Source: Elusimicrobiota bacterium (GTDB lineage: Bacteria; Elusimicrobiota; Elusimicrobia; UBA1565; UBA9628). Taken from it: a stretch of 39,060 bases of DNA. Made by a program: the position numbers and the translations under genes. The stretch lies in assembly GCA_016212855.1 (NCBI GenBank), contig JACRDP010000011.1, forward strand, positions 76,120 to 115,179, given 5' to 3'. Of this stretch, positions 24,901 to 29,703 are shown piece by piece. Under the pieces are notes generated by a model. It saw only the letters and a list, made by a program, of their open reading frames with translations. It was not told the DNA's origin and searched no databases. The first letter of the stretch is position 1. The number at the start of each line of letters is the position of its first letter.

Positions 24901-25705
24901 CTTCCGCCTGAATCGGCCGGGGCAGCTCGACGCGGGCCTCGACGGTGTCGCTCGCCGCCGGGTTGGCCGGGGGCGGCGCGACCTGGGCGCCGTTCTGCGC
25001 CTGCTGGGCAGCCTGGGCCTGCTTGATGGCCTCCTCAATCTGCTTCTTCAGCGCCTCGGGGATATTCTGTCCGCCCTTCTTGAGCGGAGCCTGCTGGGCG
25101 ACGGGCGGCGGGCCCTGGTGAGGCACGGTCTGGGCCTGCGCGGCGTTCTGCGAGAGCATCATGCCGGCGGACAACGTCAAAATCGCGAGTCCCTTCTTCA
25201 GCGCGCGGCCGATGCCGCCGAACACGGGCGTCTCGAGCTCCGCAACCTTCTTGGCGCTGGAGCCGTCGAACATCGCGCCGGTCTGCGCCATCTTCTCGGG
25301 GGCGCTCGCGGCGGGCATCGCAGCGGTCAGAGCGGTGGGCATCGCTTCGGCGGCCTTCGCGGCGGCGGCCGCGGGCTGAGCTACGGCGGCCTGGGCGCCG
25401 ACGGCGGCAGGCACGGCGACGGAGAGCGCTCCGACGGGAATGGCCCTTGCCTCGGGCGTGATCGCGGGCGCGGACAAAGTCAGCGCGGGACCGGCCAGCA
25501 CCGACGGATTCAGAGAGGGAATCGGGGAATTCAGGGTCGCGGCGTTGATCGCGGGGACGACGCGTCCTGCGGCGCCGGCTTCAGCAGACGCGCCGGCTCC
25601 GATGGACTGGGCGGCGGCGTTGTACGCGGGGTAGCCCGGGGCGCTCGCGACGATGAGCAGCGAGAGGAGGGCCGACAGCGCGCGGCTCAGGGGGAAGCGC
25701 CTCAT
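15926..25705 (-). CDS. Giant Bat (aerotolerance) fusion: BatD-like, BatA VWA, BatC TPR, BatB VWA, helical repeats, DUF58
   Basis: 3259 residues from the ATG at 25705 (a TTG four codons upstream is less likely). Order: signal peptide to ~35; Ala/Pro linker; second signal-like helix ~168-193 ending AQAQ; BatD-like Ig-type region from ~254 with a membrane helix ~403-425; BatA-type membrane segments and VWA domain (MIDAS DLSGS, Asp669); TPR region ~977-1076 (BatC); Gly/Lys/Pro/Asp repeat 1111-1150; BatB membrane segments and VWA (DGSHS, Asp1305); more membrane segments; helix ~1769-1787; HEAT-like region ~1800-2010; Gly/Tyr/His-rich patch ~2106-2134; tandem ~300-residue repeats ~2137-2906; membrane helix ~2916-2949; DUF58 with DVSRSG (Asp3048). 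These are normally separate genes next to moxR, which here follows immediately. Likely an inner-membrane scaffold remodelled by MoxR. Confidence 0.9.
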   Translation of the reverse strand: MRRFPLSRALSALLSLLIVASAPGYPAYNAAAQSIGAGASAEAGAAGRVVPAINAATLNSPIPSLNPSVLAGPALTLSAPAITPEARAIPVGALSVAVPAAVGAQAAVAQPAAAAAKAAEAMPTALTAAMPAASAPEKMAQTGAMFDGSSAKKVAELETPVFGGIGRALKKGLAILTLSAGMMLSQNAAQAQTVPHQGPPPVAQQAPLKKGGQNIPEALKKQIEEAIKQAQAAQQAQNGAQVAPPPANPAASDTVEARVELPRPIQAEASIDRQGVTVGERVHLTFTIKNTSDKPITLTNLRQGLQGSVPADLEIQGKEAEQPITLAPGESKTVTYEAIPFGTGTLTLDGGIAVVTVGEIAQYPEGIEIVLPKTTLEVKPTLTADWKKKGLRDIVGVQRGNGPNWMWLAAIPLGLLLLVGVKRLVAMRKLYPKLDANRISLLASTEAEIERLKAESENLDTKSFYARYQDLVTGFMVDFAGMPKAARDARTFHKDLAKSFYADGQSEVAARLAAQAEVARFSGNEKDVTERGRMLARLEALVESVAGKAGKEEAKPKNGGLNGLMPLALLPGAAGLTFGSPWVLALLIPYAAYVLWTWRASKAKTERFALSSAAQTPAKRTLRERFAGLPRVLRLAAVGLILVALARPMIGTQRSETFIPSTDTMVSIDLSGSMSGAKLEGVREAVKGYVEEQRRGTENRVGMVTFSDNSYLDVKLTTDYDALISHLKELQTTGSTAIGKSMLTAIAHFLELNALDLDGKADPRALEVQKLLRDQGLSAALAYAKQYPDLMAKILQPERAKIVVIFTDGDSNAGIKPEEAADIAAQLGVKVYGVGIAGPNEGFNEATLRTVAEKTGAKFYRAGDADGMRSVLLEISRLEKSPAKIVSSVSIKDYTSLLALLAFLMLGGELLLANTRLRTLYGMALVMGLSGTQVPMMEILGTRNPVAIEMTAQVNDPRPTTGSPTEKVPEEVIEGNKLYNQGRFAEALKKYGEAIERHPDVPEIYFNMADSYLRLGETAKAEAAWQKYLSLTQDAKKQSQTIFNLGNSALAAGDAEKAVELYKEALRRDASNMDAKWNLEALKQAQKEQEQKEGKQGKDSKKGQPGKQKGKPGDGKPGDGKPGDGKPGDGKPGDGKPGDGKPGDGKPGDGKPKPGEVKPNPDKGADKLGEALGEQEGKEKGEARKGITRKGSGVWGMAALPLAMAGHGLVFSSTAFLWAVGIGLPVLALLLAYGLKKRMDAAKKLSPGTAPKTFKSWWGARRFLGKSAIALAAAGLLGLAAGDPRGGMTDERVNFGGKDIVVTVDGSHSMVYAEDGRMERTQKELNDFITRLQGTDRVGLIVFAGQSRTASPISIDYGNFEFKINRLDVEARGLNEGSDLASAIKFSANHFETAKKLGDRQRILIVISDGDVDDKELAAAIAAAAEHRVTVYAIGVGKPEGTKIKVPTADGTGTEYIIDSKTGAPAITRLNEAPLRQLAERTGGAYFRADGKTSIDNILGEVSRLEKGHKGDSIKSPRPVGVWLLWPALALLLLDLLLPGRSLLKRASASVKPEAKDKPKTTGKGGALMGMALIPLGAWPQILPFVLLATAVAGYLAADSWTGGAVTRRIRETWQNWHGAVEKGVSKDLIHLYDLREADERRLAHFVKGWQESKESLRDTLITVAAHDEALWREKLTAVYLSGAAPETLEKILSALRRTSKTRLEPLKPITDRIAARKADISWMDHSVARERVAALEAAAAGQPLAFEAGAWVAPKPLGLWARVKRGGTVAILSLMIGLTAVSSIGTVKFQEEQRVAAEMSTKLFYSEDLFIFTDRYVDSRIPEQVLPALKRWTESPKTAGSDFERALTILRESPDPKADNILIAIFRRAGVLPLTGKGESIMLLTLIERDNDAVWESMDQLIATSRSDEASARLLVKLVVLGVESGNEKAITQMFRVLKSPNKQVQQAAAGILYAHLSRDDGKKFYDNLLVVQAKHANDPMLQLWTASFAFRRLAEPNVTEADLVKAKAFLDVSLTNARRLDGVRAAIYAQTPPDQEVQAPPSMVAMLLNIADRMQGDGNAPAPLSGAARYFVTKATTALIQDAEKLIPGLHERLIKDGVVLPDTQNSYGGYGDEYDDYHGHGGWFGGRGGGSSVTQSNYRDAYKLAHLEALGKAIAEMGAPLAGEPTKENAALRELLDRVEPTLEKAFETGVKAGMLQGGSAGEIAAEQLLPDLRAGEAAFTNHAFLRVLRENGLAPSVGDYSGTLAYPESLSADQLAQLHGLLAGIVASGKGWDYEGKPRDLTWSEKLYLVNILDKVQAARLKNFPEAPALATANLESLSLAKLSLEITAHPKDAEFALAAEKILIEKLAKGPVDAADAGQVITQILGVVAGTEREAAALASLSVALKGPNGAALAPAARARANAGMIKIAEAAEKAFSVQNLKDELVAAGVREGTYGWRSDLKLRHYRATAEAITTAADKAKAGGPLKPEQTAALGSVKTLAGLESLAAAAGAPSGDSPAEIAADKINGTLLEGYRLFSGASFNEALRASNLMPGKGNTMADYQQSYTLAEAQAIRAWLKAIVLSGQGWDGNAARKPLTWDEKIYLAKALDRVDAAIAKLGGPAATVSASLLDSVLRPGEENLAMARLAFAVEARPRDHAFALSAQETLIKLAARGVDTANAGGVLIRVRDVLRGSSDEAKATAALADALKTTPSLKDAAKKEADLTILALAEQGEAAFGDSFKKAITRSGLRESEYAWRSEFKLRHYAALLKAVNAAAAKAQASGKPLNAAQKAAVARARSVLPALETMGVAAGVTPGDSPADAAAEILNPALQAGYAKFPGSVFNDKLKEKGFMDQNAGTSVGDHQQAYTRVEVAAIRAWLKATLDSGQGWESDGTAKALEDDEKEILRDAIAAADEALAGFDAPKKLHGFAPLMLTAALPALAPWMLFTVLGLASAYLIWKLLASKEDVSSEPEAREAIPGVILSRHRRIELVARRMATAVNGGAFRSRFIGAGGTDFAEARPYAGEDRRDVDWKTSAKKDELFVKKFELERDMPLMLVIDVSRSGRFGTRGADKRTAIEDAAAVLALAAAHSTIRVGAVFISDRVEQVFPARGGSRHAMTIIDAMLKAEPSGTSTDLKPGLMTAGKLLGARSMVAVLSDFIAPDFKDALGSLAARHDVRAIRVTDPAELSPLPDVGLLPVVDAETGVTRMLDTSSRAGRAEAASNVSRREAAVEAAFEASHITPISISTEGDPLETLEQSFHPKAKQPFKP
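16990..19295 (-). repeat. Coding tandem repeat, ~300 residues per unit, two full and one partial
   Basis: Within the Bat fusion gene, the phrase YGWRSDLKLRHY recurs as YAWRSEFKLRHY and, more diverged, as NYRDAYKLAHL, at about 18352-18393, 17451-17492 and 19258-19295. The phrase GDSPAEIAADKI recurs as GDSPADAAAEIL and GGSAGEIAAEQL. Both series have a period of about 900 bases. The third unit stops about half way, before the last membrane helix. No named family is recognised. Confidence 0.75.
22256..22375 (-). repeat. Eight tandem 15-base coding repeats (GKPGD-type)
   Basis: Eight consecutive 15-base units, differing only at a few positions, encode a Lys-Pro-Gly-Asp-Gly repeat at residues 1111-1150 between the TPR region and the second VWA part of the Bat fusion. 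It is a charged flexible linker and a likely spot for copy-number change. Confidence 0.9.
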
Positions 25706-25735
25706 TTGTTGATCCAAATCAATAACATCAATTGG

Positions 25736-25744
25736 ATTATGGCA
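25736..25744 (-). promoter_or_regulatory. Possible extended -10 promoter of the Bat fusion operon
   Basis: TGCCATAAT on the minus strand (TGn plus CATAAT, one mismatch to TATAAT), 30 bases before the ATG at 25705. No -35 match. GGATCA a few bases before the ATG is a weak ribosome-binding candidate. Confidence 0.3.
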
Positions 25745-26071
25745 GACCTATATAAGGATGGTCGTGGGCCTATGGGGTTGGAGTGGAAAGGCAGTCGGCC
25801 TAGGTAGGTATGGGCCTGAAGTTAGGGCCGCCTGGGCCTCATGTCCGGTGCCGGAGTTTAAGGGTTGAAGGGTGGGGTTTTCTTGCGGGGAGCTGTCACG
25901 AGGGGTCGAAGTGGGCTTGGCGAGGTGCGGTCTATCACGGTGACAGGCGTCGTCATGCGATCCTGGAACCTCAGTTCAAACTGGCCTGATTATACGGGGT
26001 GACGTCAGGGGAGACGTCATGAGCGGCAAACGGATTAACGACAGAATGGGGCGCCCAGAACCAAGCTGGCG
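25745..26071. other. Gene-free stretch at the island border
   Basis: No credible gene. It contains three copies of TGGGCCT (25765, 25811, 25833), and an inverted pair TGACGTC (26000-26006) / GACGTCA (26013-26019), which could be an operator. Base composition changes from GC-rich to mixed across this stretch, so the left end of the acquired segment probably lies here. No direct-repeat attachment site was found by eye. Confidence 0.4.
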
Positions 26072-26099
26072 TTGATTGTGCGACCAGATTATCTACAAT
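26072..26099 (+). promoter_or_regulatory. Possible promoter TTGATT-16-TACAAT for the island genes
   Basis: TTGATT (26072-26077), 16-base spacer, TACAAT (26094-26099). The leader to the ATG at 26152 would be about 46 bases and contains AGGTGG at 26137-26142, 9 bases before the start. This ordinary leader contrasts with the leaderless-type promoters of the host genes. Confidence 0.4.
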
Positions 26100-26151
26100 T
26101 TGTCATTCTTCACCCTTCCAATGACCGCTGCGGAATAGGTGGGGCCCTGCC

Positions 26152-27369
26152 ATGATTACCCACCTACAGATCGCATCTTTTAAATCTCTCGAAAATGTCG
26201 AACTTGAACTAGGCCAAGTTAATGTTTTCATTGGGGCCAACGGAAGTGGCAAGAGCAACCTTTTAGAAGCAATCGGCGTCCTGGGCGCAGCAGCTTTCGG
26301 CCGCGTCGATGATGAATCGCTGCTAAGGCGCGGTGTCCGCCCCGGCGTGCCCAAGCTCTACAAATCAGCATTCCCACACAAACCTCACGAAAGACGTCCC
26401 CATATTTTTTTCGGAGCGCGGAAGGAAGACGCAGCGTACGAAGTTGCTTTATTCAATCCGTTGAACGATCCTAAACCGGCATGGCGTTACATGTCCGAGA
26501 ATTTCGAAGGTCCAACGGGAAAAATCGTCGGGCGTTCACCATTCAAGAAGCAGGAGCTTGGTCCCGGAAAAGGATTAAACCCTGAACAGGGTTATGCGGC
26601 ACTTAAGTCCGTCGAACTTAAACCTGGGGACTCAGCTCTCGATCTGTTGGACGGCCTCCGCAACTACTGTATTTACTCTGCCAACACTGCAACACTCCGC
26701 GGACTTGCACCTGATCAACAGCAGCGCGAACCCGTCGGCCTTTCCGGCGGTCGCCTTCCCGAAGCTGTCTTAGAACTACTGCAATCGCGCAGGAAAGAAG
26801 GCCACGCTTGGCTAAACGACAAGGTCGCAGAGATTCTGCCCCTTATTGATTGGGCGAAAACATTTGGCTCAGGGCCTTCCAGTGCGATGCCGCTGTCACC
26901 GTCTGCTGCGGCATCAAAGTATGTGGTGCGCTTTACGGATCGATATATGGCAGACAAGCGCAACATTCTCACCGGATACGACGCAAGTGAGGGCGCACTA
27001 TACGTTCTTTTTGCGGCGGTCATCGCCCTCCACCCGAAATCCCCAAGCTTCTTTGCCGTAGACAATCTTGATCAAGCAATAAATCCCCGTCTCGCGAAGC
27101 GGCTCACGCAGGCTTTTTGTAGTTGGATTTTAGATTCCCAAACAAGTCGGCAGGTTATTCTAACTGCACACAACGCGGCAGTGCTTGATGGCCTTCCTCT
27201 AAAAGACGACCGAGTCCGACTCTTTTCTGTTGATCGCGACAATCTCGGGCACACGGTAGCGCGCCGAATTATATTGAGTGAAAAGCTGCTCGCTAAGGCC
27301 GCCCAAGGATGGACTTTATCCCGTCTCTGGATGAATGGATTAATTGGTGGCGTCTCCACTACCCTCTGA
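26152..27369 (+). CDS. SMC/RecF-like AAA ATPase, probable defence component
   Basis: 405 residues. The start LQIASFKSLENVELELG is the typical opening of AAA_15/AAA_21 (OLD/RecF-like) ATPases; Walker A is GANGSGKS at 28-35. A signature-like GLSGGRLPEAV is near 200. Walker B is FFAVDNLDQAINPRL, with DN in place of the common DE, followed by the switch segment VILTAHNAAVLDGLPL. Such ATPases work with nucleases or toxins in anti-phage systems (OLD, Gabija, PARIS, Septu, RloAB). The next gene overlaps by 26 bases and encodes a TOPRIM-like protein, so this looks like a two-gene OLD/PARIS-style unit. No fused nuclease domain is visible in this protein. Specific system not identified. Confidence 0.82.
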   Translation: MITHLQIASFKSLENVELELGQVNVFIGANGSGKSNLLEAIGVLGAAAFGRVDDESLLRRGVRPGVPKLYKSAFPHKPHERRPHIFFGARKEDAAYEVALFNPLNDPKPAWRYMSENFEGPTGKIVGRSPFKKQELGPGKGLNPEQGYAALKSVELKPGDSALDLLDGLRNYCIYSANTATLRGLAPDQQQREPVGLSGGRLPEAVLELLQSRRKEGHAWLNDKVAEILPLIDWAKTFGSGPSSAMPLSPSAAASKYVVRFTDRYMADKRNILTGYDASEGALYVLFAAVIALHPKSPSFFAVDNLDQAINPRLAKRLTQAFCSWILDSQTSRQVILTAHNAAVLDGLPLKDDRVRLFSVDRDNLGHTVARRIILSEKLLAKAAQGWTLSRLWMNGLIGGVSTTL

Positions 27370-28051
27370 GCCGCTAAGAATTGCGCTCGTGGGAGAAGGC
27401 CCCACGGATAGGGTCGTAATTGAAGCAGCCATCACCAAGCTGTTGGGTGACCGGCACTTTATCCTCCAACAGCTCCAACCTGAGGATTCACTTGCCTTTG
27501 GATCGCTGGGAACAGGCTGGGGTGGCGTTTACCATTGGTGCGCCCAATCTATTAGTCGCGCAGGGGGCTCGCTTCGTAGTGACCCGCTTTTTGACACTTT
27601 CGATCTGCTCATATTGCATCTCGATGGGGATGTGGCCAACAAACAATATGCTGATTACGGCATTATAGACACGGCAAACGACCTCCCCTGTGATCGGCCC
27701 TGTCCACCCGCATCCGCATCAACGAACAAACTCCGTGAAATTCTTCTCCGATGGGGTGGTGAAACCGATTTGCCACCTAAAACCGTTCTTTGCACACCAT
27801 CGAAAAATTCTGAAACTTGGGTATTAACGGCATTATTTCCATCAGATAGCGCCGTCGCATCTGGAAACACAGAGTGTTTTTCAGATCCGGAGGCTCGCCT
27901 TAGCTTGCAGCCCAAAAAAAATAGAATCCGTAAATCCGTATCTGACTACCGGAACTGTCTTCGTGACATCAGCAATGCTTGGCCAGTTGTACGTTCCAAC
28001 TTAAGTGAGGCCGAGCGATTTAGCATCGATTTTCTCGCTGCCATACCATAA
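27344..28051 (+). CDS. TOPRIM-like/DUF4276-like partner of the AAA ATPase
   Basis: 235 residues if started at TTG 27344; GTG at 27347 is an equal alternative, and no ATG is suitably placed. The N-terminal strand RIALVGEGPTDRVVIEAAI has the conserved Glu of TOPRIM domains (EGxTD), and FDLLILHLDGDVANK supplies the DxD acidic pair. This is the pattern of TOPRIM nucleases paired with AAA_15 ATPases (OLD family, PARIS AriB, and DUF4276 or RloB proteins). The rest (KTVLCTPSKNSETWVLTAL) resembles the usual second half of such proteins, where a Trp-containing Glu motif follows. It overlaps the ATPase gene by 26 bases, implying fixed stoichiometry. Nuclease activity is inferred. Confidence 0.7.
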   Translation: MVASPLPSEPLRIALVGEGPTDRVVIEAAITKLLGDRHFILQQLQPEDSLAFGSLGTGWGGVYHWCAQSISRAGGSLRSDPLFDTFDLLILHLDGDVANKQYADYGIIDTANDLPCDRPCPPASASTNKLREILLRWGGETDLPPKTVLCTPSKNSETWVLTALFPSDSAVASGNTECFSDPEARLSLQPKKNRIRKSVSDYRNCLRDISNAWPVVRSNLSEAERFSIDFLAAIP

Positions 28052-28106
28052 GTTAAGAGTTGTCGAAATTGTGGGCGGGGGGTGTCGAACCATTGGATTG
28101 GCCAGC

Positions 28107-28141
28107 CGGCGGCTCGGTGAGGAATAGACCCGTAGCCGCCG
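28107..28141. other. Stem-loop between the ATPase/TOPRIM pair and the next gene
   Basis: CGGCGGCT (28107-28114) and AGCCGCCG (28134-28141) form an 8-base-pair stem with a 19-base loop. There is no T-run. It may end the ATPase/TOPRIM transcript or be structural RNA; nothing else supports a choice. Confidence 0.35.
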
Positions 28142-28171
28142 CTGATCATCCTCATCGCTAGCCATACCTAC

Positions 28172-28885
28172 ATGAGATACCCATCGAAATTAAATCTTTC
28201 TCGTAGTGCTCGGGCCGCGCTGATAGGCGGTAGCATCGGCTTGTTGTACGGCACTGCTTTTGTAGTCAACAAGGCGATGCAAGATATCCGTTCATCAAGC
28301 ATGGAAGAGCAGGTGCGCTCGAAATACACAGATATGAACGGCGGGGATTATATTTGCAAAAGCGCCTATTTCGAAAGCGAATGCCTTGCGCGCGTAAGCA
28401 AGTCCCGACAGTGCGTAGAAAGCATTCAAAACCTGATTGGAAAGCCCCTTAAATACCCACGAGTCGTGGAAGGTCTAGCAGTACCGTCTCTGGCCGGCTT
28501 AGAACAATCCGTCCTCTCTGCTAAATTCTGTGAAATCACGCCCCCAGTTTCTCTATTTAGCTGGTTTGCCAATGAATCAGCAGAAACTATTCTTGCCCCT
28601 CTTCTGGCTTTCCTCCTGGGTGGGATGATCGTTGGTGTTCCGTGTCTGCTAATTCTTTGGATTCTTGATTATCCACATCTAGGTTGGCGACGCCTCATTG
28701 TGGTATCAGCTCCCGTTATCGGAGTAATTGGAGGGCTGCACCATCATTCGCAGAGAGAGTCCTTTCTAGAGTCCATTTGGTTTGGTTTGACGATCACCGT
28801 AATGAGTGCGATTGTTCTCGTCGTAGGCCGAGAAGCATTCCTGTGGGTAAGAGACGGATTTCACAGCGAGGCCAAGAATGGTTAA
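28172..28885 (+). CDS. Multipass membrane protein of unknown function in the island
   Basis: 237 residues. Hydrophobic segments: AALIGGSIGLLYGTAFVV near residue 15-32, ILAPLLAFLLGGMIVGVPCL around 145-165 running into LLILWIL, LIVVSAPVIGVIGGL near 178-195, and IWFGLTITVMSAIVLVVG near 205-225. The segment between the first and second helices (about 110 residues) is polar, with cysteines (YICKSAYFESECLARV, RQCVESI), and is probably extracytoplasmic. No known domain is recognised. No strong ribosome-binding site precedes the ATG. It could be a membrane effector or immunity protein of the defence island; that is a guess from context. Confidence 0.6.
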   Translation: MRYPSKLNLSRSARAALIGGSIGLLYGTAFVVNKAMQDIRSSSMEEQVRSKYTDMNGGDYICKSAYFESECLARVSKSRQCVESIQNLIGKPLKYPRVVEGLAVPSLAGLEQSVLSAKFCEITPPVSLFSWFANESAETILAPLLAFLLGGMIVGVPCLLILWILDYPHLGWRRLIVVSAPVIGVIGGLHHHSQRESFLESIWFGLTITVMSAIVLVVGREAFLWVRDGFHSEAKNG

Positions 28886-28965
28886 CCATTCTGCTGACCG
28901 TCGCCTTATTGGGTGGGTAATTTAAGCGGGGGCAGCGGATCGCCTGCGCTAGATATCCCGATTCC

Positions 28966-29700
28966 ATGAAAGCGAAGCCAAAACGAATGACCGCCTGGGA
29001 AATTCAAAGGATGCTTCACGATCATGGGATTTCCTTGGTGCCCCGAGAAGATACTCAGGAAGAAGAACTGACGCGGCGCCTTGAGCTCCGCAAGGGTACC
29101 TCACGCGATCTGATATCCGTAATGATGCCGGACTCAATTGAAGTACCCGATGAAGTCACTGGCATGCTCTCCATGCTTGGGATATGGATTGAGCGAGTAT
29201 CCGATTCGGAACACGGATATGAGGTGTCCGCTCGGGAGCCCGATTTTGAATATCTGCAGAATCACAGTCGCGGCAAAGCTGCCAACAACAATGGCAGATT
29301 AAGCGAGAAGGATTTCCGCTCTTGGTGCTTCAAGCGGGGCTATCTGTATTTGAAAACAAAATATCTGCCCGCGCACTTCCGGAAGCAACCTCGGACCCCG
29401 GACAAGGGGTTCTGGAAAATATTTGGTGTAGGCGTCTCGCATATCTCGAAGCCGACACTGGCCGCCATACAGCGCTATACGCGGAAACACGGGTTTGGAA
29501 TTTACGGGGAGATTTCGGGCATGGCGGATTATTATGTAATTCGCGAAAAACGAAAGCGCGATCAGTTCTTTGTTGAGGTGAAGGCGCACTCACGGATCAA
29601 GCTGAGCGAATCCCAATTGAGCGCTATTGCGTATTTTAAACGGAACGGCGTGAAAACGAAAATATGGCGGGCTGACGCCGGTGGGTTTGACGGGGAATAA
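28966..29700 (+). CDS. PD-(D/E)XK (VRR-NUC-like) nuclease
   Basis: 244 residues. The C-terminal 65 residues carry a compact restriction-endonuclease fold pattern: ISGMADYYVI with Asp188, then FFVEVK with Glu204 and Lys206, then KLSESQ with Gln217, which is the D-x(15)-E-x-K ... Q arrangement of VRR-NUC domains (G-x-PD, EVK, LSxxQ). The last strand VKTKIWRA closes the fold. The N-terminal ~110 residues are unrecognised and helical. VRR-NUC proteins cut branched or damaged DNA and occur in phages and defence loci. The next gene starts 3 bases later, so it is co-expressed with the membrane-anchored GIY-YIG protein. Nuclease activity is inferred from motifs. Confidence 0.68.
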   Translation: MKAKPKRMTAWEIQRMLHDHGISLVPREDTQEEELTRRLELRKGTSRDLISVMMPDSIEVPDEVTGMLSMLGIWIERVSDSEHGYEVSAREPDFEYLQNHSRGKAANNNGRLSEKDFRSWCFKRGYLYLKTKYLPAHFRKQPRTPDKGFWKIFGVGVSHISKPTLAAIQRYTRKHGFGIYGEISGMADYYVIREKRKRDQFFVEVKAHSRIKLSESQLSAIAYFKRNGVKTKIWRADAGGFDGE

Positions 29701-29703
29701 CTT

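Noticed and set aside
26000-26019. TGACGTC/GACGTCA inverted pair as a definite operator
   Set aside because: Only a short repeat with no regulator gene nearby; kept as a note in the gene-free stretch, not as a called site.
28051-28110. tRNA/tmRNA-like 3' end (GGTTCGACACCCCCC on the minus strand) as an island attachment site
   Set aside because: The T-arm stem does not pair and no matching sequence was seen at the other island end.
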